64,000 bases of DNA from Hippopus hippopus. Lineage: Eukaryota; Mollusca; Bivalvia; Cardiida; Cardiidae. Both the position numbers and the translations under genes were made by a program. Below the pieces are notes generated by a model. The model saw nothing but the letters and a program-made list of their open reading frames with translations. It had not been told where the DNA came from and made no database searches. The stretch's first letter is position 1. The number at the start of each line of letters is the position of its first letter. The DNA is taken from the NCBI GenBank assembly GCA_946811185.2, contig OX328109.1, positions 36,750,129 to 36,814,128 on the forward strand, given 5' to 3'. Of this stretch, positions 35,701-47,700 are shown one piece after another.

Positions 35701-38700
35701 ATATCTCGGACGAGTTTGAAAATGGGTCATGTCGGGTCAAAAGCTAGGTCACTAGGTCAAATCTTAGAAAAACCTTGTGTAAGCTCTAGAAGCCACATTT
35801 TCAGCCCAAACCTCTTGAAAGTTGGTCAGAATGTTTGTCTTGATTATATCTCAGTCGAGTTTGAGAATGGGTCATGTCGGGTCAAAAACTAGGTCACTAG
35901 GTCAAATCTTAGAAAAACCTTGTGTACGCTCATGAGGCCACATTTTCAGCCCAAAACTCTTGAAAGTTGGTCAGAATGTTTGTCTTGATTATATTTCGGT
36001 CAAGTTCGAGAATGGGTCATGTTGGGTCAAAAACTAGGTCACTAGGTCAAATCTTAGAAAAACCTTGTGTACGCTCTAGAGGCCACATTTTCAGTCAGAT
36101 ATTCATGAAACTTGGTCAGAATGTTTGTCTTGATGATAGCTTGAACGAGTTCAAAAATGGGTCATGTTGGGTCAAAAACTAGGTCACTAGGGCAAATCTT
36201 AGAAAAACCTTGTGTACGCTCTAGAGGCCACATTTTCAGTCAGATATTCATGAAACTTGATCAGAATGTTTGTCTTGATGATAGCTTGAACGAGTTCAAA
36301 AATGGGTCATGTTGGGTCAAAAACTAGGTCACTAGGGCAAATCTTAGAAAAACCTTGTGTACGCTCTAGAGGCCACATTTTCAGTCAGATACTCATGAAA
36401 CTTGGTCAGAATGTTTATCTTGATGATATCTCGGACAAGTTTGAAAATGGGTCATGTCGGACAAAAAACTAGGTCACTAGATCATATCTTAGAAAAACCT
36501 TGTGTACGATCTAGAGGCCACATTTTCAGCCCAAAACTCTTGAAAGTTGGTCAGAATGTTTCCCTTGATGATATCTCGGTCGAGTTCAAGAATGGGTCAT
36601 GTTGGGTCAAAAACTAGGTCACTAGGTCAAATCTTAGAAAAACCTTGTGTACACTCTAGAGGCCACATTTTCAGTCAGATACTCATGAAACTTGGTCAGA
36701 ATGTTTGTCTTGATGTTATCTCAGACAAGTTTGAAAATTGATCATGCTGGGCCAAAAACTAGGTCAGTAGGTCAAATCTTAGAAAAAACCTTGTGCACAC
36801 TCTAGAGGGAAAGTTGGTCAGAAAGTTTGTCTTTATGATATCTCGGATTAATTTTAAAATGGGTCATGTCTGGTCAGAAAGTAGGTCACAAGGTCATATC
36901 TTAGGAAAACCATGTGTACACTCTAGAGGCCACATTTTTGGCCCAAAACTCTTGAAATTTGGTCAGAATGTTTGTCTTGATGATATCTAGGACAAGTTTG
37001 AAAATGGGTCATGTCAGGCAAAAAAAATAGGTCACTGGGTCAAATCTTTTAAAAAACCTTGTATACGCTCTAGAGGTCACAGTTTCAGTCCAAATTTCTT
37101 GAAAGTTGGTCAGAATGTTGTACTTGATGACATTTCAGATGACTTCGAAAATCGGTTATGTTGGGTCAGAAACTAGATCAGTAGGTTAAATCTTAGAAAA
37201 AACCTGTGTATGCTCTATAGGCCACATTTTCTGTCCAATACGTATGAAAGGTGGTCAGGATCTTTGTTTTGATAATATCTACAATGGGAAAATTGGCTAT
37301 GGTTGGGTAAAAAGTAGGTCACTGAGAGAAATTCTAGAAAAAGCTTGTGTATATGCTAGAGGCCAAATTTTCACTCCAATAATCATGAAAGCTTAGTAGA
37401 TTGTTTGTCATGATATCTCAAAAGAGATTGAAAATGGGTCATGTTTGGTCAAAAGACTCAGGTGAGTGACTTTAGGGCCATTACAGTCCAATCAAGAAAA
37501 AATGCCAAAATTGTATTAGAGTATCTATAGAATTGATTACAAAGTCATTTTTAAATTTCATCATTTAGTTTGTGTCATAAAGTAACAGCACTCAGTTCCG
37601 CTTTTGAAAGAAAACAGACCTTGAGCTACGTCACTATCCCATAGCCATTTTAAAATTGAGTCATGTGACTTTGCTGGGTTCGTCAAAAAACGATTGTAAC
37701 CTGATACACTTGGCGCCAATTTGCAGTCACATGGTTTGAAAATATTGCCACACGTCATCTTCAGTATGTTAGTAAAACTGCGTGTTAAAAACGATTTCGG
37801 GGGGCGGGGGTTTACCGATTACATCGTTTTTGCTTCCGGAATATTTCTTTCCATTCAAAATCTATATTTTGGAGATATGGAGATAAAAGGTGACTTAGGA
37901 GAGATATCCGAGTCAAGGTATAGGTATTTACAATGAAAATTGGGGCCAAACAAGCCGCTAGACAGCGCCGATGTTTATCATGACGAAAAAGCAATTATCC
38001 GTTGTTTGTGCATTTGTTGAGTTCCTTCAAAGTGATTTACCTTTTGGAGATCAAAGTACTCAGAGCACTTCAGACTGTTAACATCGTTTATCCCATGTCG
38101 GATATTTTAAGGAATTTCGGAGTTGTTAATTGTGGTTCTAATCGATTAATTGACATTACAAACCAAGTGAAGCCTTTAATTACATTCGTTGTTCAAAACT
38201 GATTTTTACCTTCGACATCCTCAATCAACAGGTGTGAAAATCAAGTTGGGTCGCAACTTTTTACACCTTCGTAAGTCTGCAAGCAGATTAATTGACATAC
38301 GAAATAAAGGTATGAATTTGTGTTCAAATATCACTGTAGGGGACATGAAATATACTACGAACTCCGAACCATCGACGTTCGAAGAATCCAGAGAAATATA
38401 ACAATGATAAAGAAGGATAGATATTGGGACCGAAGATAGCATACAAAGTAACACATAGCTGCGAACCAGTGATGTGCAAACTAACAAGAATCCACTGTAT
38501 TTGTCAGATAATTTTTACGTATATAAATTCACCTTGGTTTATTTCAACATGTTTGTACTTTCTAGTATGTTTACATGTAGCTACACTACACAATTCTGCT
38601 ACAAAAAATGTTAAATGTTTGAATGATTTTGAAAGCTTTAGAAAGATCTTAGATTTCTGACAACATAAACAAGTGTAAATTAAACAGGTCTTTTATATAG

Positions 38701-41700
38701 AACCATAATTATCTCTAAAACTTCTTCAATTTATGTTAATGTTAACCTTGAAAAATACTCTTTTTTCAAGATCGTACAATGTTATAGGTTTGACCTAAAC
38801 CATATACTGTTATGTGTGCATGTTTGCGCACTTACCATCCTACTTCAAGTTTTAGCTAGAACACCACAACTTCACTTTTTTTAAACACTGTATATTTGGA
38901 TCAAATTACTATTCTGATACAGCAGTAAAATAACAGTTGCTGTACAGCACACTTAGTAGAACAACTTCGACTCCCATTGTCCTTGCTCAATCTATTTATT
39001 ATTTACATTTTATAGATCTACATGTATTACACGTGATAAAAGATTTTAATTTTCTTACATCAAGTCATAGCTTTAAACTGTTCAACAAATCCGCTTTTCA
39101 GGACTTTCAGTCCTTTGATTTAATATGGGTCTTTTTTTTTTTTTATTTAATCATAATTCAAAAGACATTATTAATGGTCAACTGGAGAGGTTGATTGGGT
39201 TGACTTTCCTACTTGAACTTACATACAGGTCAGTTATTTTCAACAAATCAATTTTTATCGATCATCATTCCTTCTAGGTTAGATAATTGTTTATAGTTCT
39301 ACATCCCTCTTTCCTTCCCCCCCCCCCACCCACACACACACACACAAACACAATTAGTTTTTAAAAATATTGATTACATAACATATGTCTTTGATCATAA
39401 AAGTTCAAAATTAGCATCAAAAAGCAGGTAATACATAAATTTCATGTAAAATTGCAGAAAAAAAAATTCACCCATAAGCAAACATGTGAAATACACATTT
39501 CATTAATCTTTACGAATATTTGGGTACACATGAAGAAGGCTGTAACTGATTAACCAAACAATGGTTAATGATACATTAATGTCTTTGAAGTATATATTTG
39601 TCTTCCCACACCTTTAAATTGCTGCCAAAACACATTAAAAGGTGTATAAGCTGCCCCTTTATACCCCAGTGGGTGTGGCTTAAATCTAATTACCAAAGTG
39701 ACCAATCATGTGTCCCTATTTGGGGTATTATACCTGACACCAGGCTTTATTCCTAAAGTGGAAATATTGACTTACATGCAATAAAGATAATATCTTGTCA
39801 TCAAGCAATTACTTAAGGTGTCAAAAATGAAACCTAAAGACCTTATTTGGAACTTCTACACAGATATGAAAAAACTGGTGAAAGCCAGCTGATGAGTACC
39901 CTTGGTAGGGATAAAACAGTTTTTTCACTGAAATCAACTCTTACATACTGATGAATTCAACCAAGTTGAGAACCAAAAACATCGCCACAATAAATCATCT
40001 ACTAAATAGCATAACTGTCCTCTTAAAACTCATCTGACCATCAAAATTTCTAAATGACCACTACAAATATTCAATCGACCACTATTGACCAGTATTGACC
40101 ACGTCTGAGGTATTGACTCGTGCAGTTTTAACCGCCGGTTAAAACCGCCCCTGGTTCCGACAGCCCAACCTTGATAGCATCATATCAGGCACATCAGCAC
40201 CATGGATATCACAAAAAAGGGAAAGAATCCCTTATTCACCTGAACTTTTCAAGATATGTTTTACAAGCAGCTTAGAACATCGAGGTGGCCATGACCTAAA
40301 GTTTTGAGGTGACATTTTTGCTGAAAGATTACCATACAATAGTCACTTCTAGGGACTATGACGTCGCCTTAACCTTCTCTCTCCAAGGTATCATTTTTTT
40401 AGGAAATTGACTTTTAACATTGTTGACATGTTTCAGGAAGATTACCACACAAATACAAAATAATAATAGCAGGGAACCATGATGTGGCATTTGACCTTGA
40501 CCTCATTTACAGAGTCCGGGCAACTAGAATTTGGAGCTTGAATAAAGAGAATTATGAAAGTAGACTGAAAGCTTATGGTGTGAAGACTGTACATGAGATG
40601 TTGACCAATGCCATTTACCTACAAGACTCCATGGTAAAGGTTTATGGCATAAACATTTATGGAGCTCCGTGGTGAGTTATCTAATTATTCCCTTCCCCCC
40701 ATCTGATCCATTCACAACCCAGAGGAAAAAGGCTACTTTGCCCATGTCATTAGGTTTGTCAGTTAACATGTCAGATTAACAATACTTTTTCAAGAAAATG
40801 TGTAGACACTGATTTGACGTAGGGTTTTCAAAGTCAATAAAAATATCACCAGGATTTATAGATATTCCTTTTCCATTTTGAGATCAGTAGGTCAAAGGTC
40901 AATATCACAGTGACCTTCAACACACAAAACTTTGTTCAGGCAAGCAGTAGACACTGGTTTGATCTGTTCTTGAGCCTTAGTACAGGTATCAACCAAAAAG
41001 TGTAGATGATACCTATGGAGGTCAGCAGGTCGAGATCCCAGTGACCTGTGTTGACAAGACACTTAACACTTTCCCACACGACAAAAACCTAGACTTGTCC
41101 TAATTGAAAGCATTTGAAAATGACAATTTAAATTTGGCTCCAATGACAGAATTTGTCTTTGATAGGGTAGAAAACATTGTGGGAAAAGGAGAAAATGCTG
41201 ATTACCAGCATTTTCTTCTTTTCCGACGTTTTCAAAAGGCTTCTTTTTTAGGGTCGTTAAATCTCATGATTGTATGGTAAAGGGTTAAAAGGAGGCAAAT
41301 ATTTATCATAGAAATCTTGTCATGAATTTCAAAGGTGTTTCTTGCCGTTTTCAATACTGTTTCATTCATACCATAGTAACAACACTATCATGTTATTCCT
41401 GGGGTTTTATCAGTGCTGTACTAAGACCCTCCAGTGCCTCGTCTAAAACTCCTCTCAAAAGACCTGGGACCATATTCACCAACCATTCTTAAGAATATTC
41501 TTTGTCTGATTCTTCAAGATTATCAAAATTTGAAAGTAACACAACTTCTGATTGGCTAAACCAAATGGTTTAGCCAATCAGAAGTTGTATTACTTTCAAA
41601 TTTGTAAAAATGTCAGCGAATAAGACTGAGAACGTTCTTATGAATGGTTGGTGAATACGGACCCTGGGCCTGTATTCACCAACCATTCTTAAGAACATTC

Positions 41701-44700
41701 TCAATCTTATTCTCCAAGTTTTTCCAAACTTGAAAGTAACACAACTGGTACATGGTTTAGCCAATCAGAAGTTGTGTTTCTTTCAAAGTTAGAAAATTAT
41801 GGAGAATAAGACTAAGAATTTTCTTAAGAATGGTTGGTTGAATACGGGCCCAGGGTGCTTATTTATCTAACATTTTTAATAAGATTCTTACCTTATTCTT
41901 GAAGATTTTCTAAATTTGAATATAACTCACCGTCTGATTGGCTAAACCAAATTTAAACGTAACTCAATTTCTGAATGGCTAAAGAAAATGGTTTAGACAA
42001 ACAAAAGTTCCATAACTTTCAAATTCAGAAAATTCTGGAGAATAAGACTGTGACTGTTCCCAAGAATGATTGGTGAAAACAGACCCAGCACAGCCTTCAG
42101 GGATCGATGGTCTTTTTTGCTGTCATTAAGTGTATGTCATTAAGTGTCCATTTAACTCTTTAGCAGTCAATCCTGTTTTTTAACAAGGGATCAAGCTTCA
42201 GGGCGACATGGGCGAAGAAGTCGCCTTCTATGGCTTGACTTCACCTCGTCAAGCTTTCACGGCGAAAAAAACTTCGCCTTATAAATTCCTGACATGACTA
42301 TATGTTCATGAAATATTGGTTATCTAGACGAAGGGTGACACCACTTTCCTTTATCAGCTTTGTCAATTTAGACAAGACAGCAGAGTGTTATGATCTGTAT
42401 CTTTGACTATCACCCTAAATCCATCCCTTTATCCCACGAAACCAGGTCTTTATTCCTAATGGTAAAGCGTCTGCTTTTTTGTTTAAATGACCTCAGACAA
42501 TCAATACTGATTCCCAATCGCCTCAGCCAAGATCAAATGCCAATTTGTGTAACATTTTACTCAAATTTTCAAAATATGTTTTTCGACTGTTTTTTGTGTT
42601 TTTCTATTCCAGTATGGTTCAAGGTGTCATAATTTACATATTTTGTAAATAGAAACTTATTTGCTAAGAAGTTGCTTCCACAATTATTCTCAAAATTGGA
42701 GTAAAAATATGAAATACACATATGCTTTTTAAAGCTTTATTTTCAATGCTATTTAACTGAAACATAAAATTTTAAACTTTTAATTGAAAGAACTTCTATT
42801 TAACTGCCTTATTTACAAGCATTAAACTGTGAAAATCATTGAAAAAAAATTTTTTGCCCTGATTTATTCCTTTTTTCATGAGATATTTTTTATATTACTT
42901 CATATTGTTTGCAATATCTAAAATACAGTTAACATGAGTGGAAAATGATAGATCTTATGATAAACTATAAAAGAAATACGATTCCAATGATATATAGTTT
43001 TCCAGTAATTGCTAATTATTCATGAACTTATGTGTTCATAAAATTTCACATAGAAACGAAACCAAATTTTCTACGGACAGGACATTTTGTAGATATCATC
43101 ATCAAACACATTTTAGCCCTTTGTTTTGCCATGTTTTTCCTTCTTTGACAAACAAATGGAACAGATATGATTATGTAGAACCAGAAAACATAATTTGCAC
43201 TCCAAAGATGTAAAGAATATGCAATTTCCAACAGGAAATGTAACAGGAATATATACAAAGAGTAACTGCAAACTGATATTATACCAAATACAGTGCTAGT
43301 TGTTAATATTTATGCATTTGTGCATGTTTGCTATGCTGAATAATACATTTAAACTTAAAATTTCACAGATTTTTATTCCTTAATGGAGTAAAATAATCAA
43401 GGTTAACAAAATCTACGGACAGGACAATTTTCTAGTTTTAAAAATAAATTTTAGAAAATGTTGAAGTTTTGCTACTTATTTAGTTTCTCAGTCTTACAAA
43501 ACATGTTTAGTAATAATGAGTCATAATTCATCTTGCATTGTAAGAGCAATACAATCAGTCACAATGATAAGCAAATGTCAAACCCTTTCCAAAACAATGA
43601 CGGCTTTTCATAACCCTAAGGTGGAAAGCTTTTGAAAACATTGAGGGAAAAGAAAAAAATGTTGCTAACCAGCATTTTCTCCTTTTCCCTCGTTTTAAGT
43701 TACATTTATTTTGTTGTCTGCAATGGCTTTAAAATTGGACCAGTCTAAAATGTTGTCTGTTTAAGGGTTGATATGAATGGAAATCAAAACAATAAGCCCA
43801 GTGTGAGTAAATATCAATTGCAAACATGTAAAGCCCCGGTCACATATTCACGGAAGACCGCCACGGAAGAGCTACGGTCTAATTGCTCACAGATGACTAC
43901 AGACATGTCAAATTCCGTAGTCCGCTACAGTTCTAATACGGATACACAACGGTGTGAGTACGGAGTTCGACGGATCTACCGCCATAATGTAAGTAAAAGC
44001 TCCAGGAGAGATACGGATTGTTACGGTTCGACACGGTTTAATACGGAGCGACACGAATCAGGACGATTGTACTACGGATACACTACGGTTGCTACGGTAC
44101 AAGTACGGATTAGTACGAATAAGAACGGTCCGATACGGAGTAGTACGAATCGCCACAGATCAATACGGACCTACCACGATTTAGCATTCCGTCCACAACC
44201 TCTAGCTTGCTCACTTTCAAAATGCAACAAGTTTGGCCATGAGAGCATAATACTGGCCATGAAGAGGTCTTTGTAAAAGCCAATCTCTCATTCACCATCT
44301 CCTCAGTCTTCTATTACCTGATTATTATAATCATTAACCCATCACCAGTTGACAGATTTTGGCCCCCTCTAAATTGAAAGCATCTGCAGACAACAATTGT
44401 AAATTTGGTTCAAATGAGCTTTAGTACTACAATAAGGTAGAAAACGGGGGGAAATGGAGAAATTGCTCATTTTGAGCATTTTTTTCGATTTCCTTCAGTG
44501 TTTTCTAAGGTTGTCTGTTGCAGACCCATAAAAAGAAGGGATTGAATGGGAAAGGGTTCAATGTAAAAAACTGATCAATAACGTTTCTCTTCTGTTCATA
44601 AAATCTGCTGTTTATTTTACAATTACACTGATTATCATGAATGTTTATGTTTTAAAAGTAAAGTGCTTGTTTATTATAGTTAGTATCACCCATATTGAAA

Positions 44701-47700
44701 GGGCCAGCCTCCCGGGTTTATGAGACACCTCATTCTCTGAGCATCTTTACTCCCGATTCCTATCCTTAATGTCAACACCAGGCAGGCAAGCAATCAGTAA
44801 CCATACATTTAACTAGCTGGCAGTTCACCAACCAGCCATATCAGAACAAGCTGTTGGCGGGGCTCGAACCTTTGACCTCCCGTTCCGTTGGCGGATGCCT
44901 GAACCACCAGAAAAGGAGACGGTTTATGTACTAGTATTATTTGATCTTTTTACTTGCATCTTCAGCATCGTTGTTTGGATAGAATGTCACATTATAAGAC
45001 TGATGTTTATTCATTTTCGTACAATGTTTGGTAAAATATGTAACTTTAAATGTAAAGGTATACTAATAGTATGATATGAATATAATCATTACATCTATGT
45101 ATGTCATCAAGCTGCTGCACCAATGCCTTAGCATTTTGTGCCATATCAATATCCCATTGTAGCCAATTTATTGCAAACATCATTTGTTGACGGTTCATGA
45201 TTGTGAACTCAACAACAGAGCGCAATTACGTTGTATCCTACAAAGACGGAGTATTTATACCCTTGTTGAAGTACATGATTCTGAATTTATCCTACCAAAC
45301 AGTAGTGGTCCCTACAATTCCGTACTGTATCGTGTTGCAACGTAGTAAACCGTAAAAGACCGTGCAAATCCCTGCCTCTCTGTAGTACAACGTATTAAGA
45401 TCGTGACTTTCCGCGACAAATCCGTATCATAACCGTGGCTGATACGTAGTTTAACCGTACTAATACGTAGTTCTCCGTATCAAATCCTCAAAAATTTTGG
45501 GCCTACGAATAGGTACGGACTGATATGGTTTTCATACGGACCAGAACGTATCAGTACGGTCTAATATGGACTAGTAAGGATACGCTACGGTTGTTTGATC
45601 CATAGCGATCTACAGGGACTACTACGAATGACTACGGTAACAATACGGAGAGCTACTGACCAGTATGAGTAGATGCCGGAACGAATCCGTAACGCTTCCG
45701 TGGCGGTCTTCCATGAACATATGAACGAGGTATAACATTGTTTGTCTTATGAATTTCAATGCACATTCCATCAACCTGTATATTCTGTCCATTAACCCTT
45801 TCCCAAACAACAAAATTATACACTGGTCAAAATTGAAAGCTGTTGAAGACGACATAATGAATGTTACTTAAAACAGAAAAATCGTGACTTATATGGTCAT
45901 GATACATCAAAAATTTCCAAAATATGATTCAAGTATTTTTCTTTTTTTCAATGTTAAAACGTTTTAAATCAAGTTGTCCATTAAAATGAAATTTAAATGA
46001 AGTTTTTATGGTATACTGACATCGTAACAATTAAAATTCAAGTCAGAAATAAATGTTAACATGTCAAATTATGAATTAATGTTGATATTTATAACAAAGA
46101 TTAGAGATCTACGGACAAGACATCTTTCTACGGCAAGACATTTGGTACTTTTTGAGCTGTGAATTGTTGGAAAGCATTGTAAATTCAAAACCTCTTGCAT
46201 AGATTTGATCAGTAGACAGAGGTCTATTCAGGATAAAATGATTATATTGGTTTTAGATATCTATCCTAGAAAACAGGGTGGTCTACGGACAGGACAGATT
46301 TAGTGTGACGTTTTTCTCAGTATATAAAAATCGCTGTCAAGAAAATTTCCAAATGCAAGTTGGTTCCAGGTGGGTTTTATTCGTTCATAGTGGTGTTCAA
46401 CTATTTACAACTGCAAAAATCACAAAGATTTATGTAAAACTAAATTTTATGGTGGTATCTTTAAATTTCAAATCACAAAAAGTACAAAACGCATAACGAT
46501 TGGGTGGTTTTAGTATTTAATTTATTTCTCGGGTCATTGTTGATCGATTTTGCTCAAACAACCTTCTAAAGAAAAGGTACAAAATCATGCATACATTTAG
46601 CAAAGTATGAGTTATGTTAATCATATCTGAAAAGAGAAATTTCTAATTGAAAACCATCCCATTTTGAAATATTATAGCATAAGGCTATTTATTTGCCATT
46701 TTTGGACCACTTATACCGCGACAGAAGAATTTCAGTGAAAGATATTGATTTTTTTTCGGAACATGTAACCATAACTTTCAGCTTTCACCAGCGAAAGTAA
46801 TCTGTACTATATGATTGAAAATATACCAGATACAGGTATATGACATAAGGCAGGTATAAAATTGGCATCTGATCTTGGCTGAGGCGAATACATAAATTGT
46901 TGTAAAATTAAACAGAACTAACGTTACTTCTTACAGCTGGAGATATTCATTACAAATATTTTTCAAGATGGATTTTAAACCAAAGGATTAAACAATCTTG
47001 AAAACAATCATTTACGTTCCTCGCATCGGCAACTCAACCAAATCTACAGTGCAGTGTTCTATTTTTAGCAGTTTATTTTTAGAATACTCTACATCTTTTC
47101 CTTCACATCAGTTACTTTGTTGACTATTATATATAGACTCAAAAATAGAAACTTGACTTTAGAAGAGTGGAAAACATTGTGGGAAAAGGAGAAAATGCTG
47201 GTTACAGCATTTTCTCCTTTTCCCACAATGTTTTCAAAAGGCTTCTTCCTCTGGGTCGTAAAAACCAGGGATTGTTTGGTAAAGGGTTAAGCCATGCTCT
47301 GGCAAAAGGAGTCTTAAAGCGTCTCTGTGATCCATGATACACAGCAAGCCATCATGTACTTATGCATCCAAAGTATCAATTTTTTTGTAACAAACTAGTT
47401 AATCATAGGGTAGACTGATACTTGGACATACAAAAAAATGACCAGTAGCAATAAAGTTCGGTCCAGGTCAGCCTGCAAAGGCTGACGTGGATCGATAATT
47501 TTCGCAGATGCATTAAGCCCCATTTTCACAGAGCAATGCTCATTTATTAGTGCTTTATTGTCATACAGGCAACCAGGCTCTGGAAATTGGGGTTTCAACT
47601 GTTATCGAGGTTTAGAAATACTGGAGAAATGGAACAAAATCCCAGAAGATACAGTAATTTTACTGACCCATGGACCCCCTTGCGGTAAGAATCAAAATCA

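Larger units (their letters stand above)
25445..39135 (-). repeat. right arm of the large inverted duplication
   Basis: Inverse counterpart of 8074-18482 in three blocks (25445-26685, 27420-34970, 38880-39135), interrupted by a hAT-like piece, a mariner, a Tc1-like element, two Helentron-like elements with tandem repeats, and an unmatched 1.4 kb at 37490-38880. Confidence 0.88.
25205..40182. mobile_element. candidate hAT-bounded composite segment (about 15 kb)
   Basis: The left end CAAAGGTTGGCAAAAAGCC at 25212 and the right end (inverse CAAGGTTGGGCTGTCGG, ending at 40173) are inverted and share further blocks: GGCGGTTTTAAC and GTCAATACTGGTC. ATAGCATCA occurs at 25205-25213 and again at 40174-40182, directly outside the right end. 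CA...TG termini with a roughly 8-bp duplication fit the hAT superfamily. The segment includes the whole right arm of the inverted duplication and lies entirely in MPPED intron 1. That it moved as one unit is an inference. Confidence 0.55.
43832..45735. mobile_element. TACGG-rich foldback element, 1.9 kb
   Basis: The ends CACGGAAGACCGCCACGGAA (left) and the inverse (CTTCCGTGGCGGTCTTCC, right) are near-identical. Each end is followed by some 350-400 bp of dense short words: TACGGA/TACGAA on the left, and CCGTA with TACGG on the right. Together they form long subterminal inverted repeat zones. The centre is partly a TTAA MITE (44334-44560) and a SINE (44700-44910). The 167-codon frame at 43773 is a by-product of the repeats. 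No transposase. Confidence 0.75.

Noticed and set aside
35098..36741. Seven similar open frames of 64-71 codons (MVRMF...)
   Set aside because: They repeat every 145 bp or a multiple, overlap each other and follow the tandem array; no start context or domain. Repeat by-products.
31926..37490. CRISPR-like or satellite-only reading of the tandem repeats
   Set aside because: Units are contiguous without spacers, and each array is enclosed by element ends with a 3' hairpin.
43773..44276. 167-codon open frame rich in R, S, T and Y
   Set aside because: It arises from the TACGG/TACGA words of the foldback element, which lack stops in this frame; no domain.
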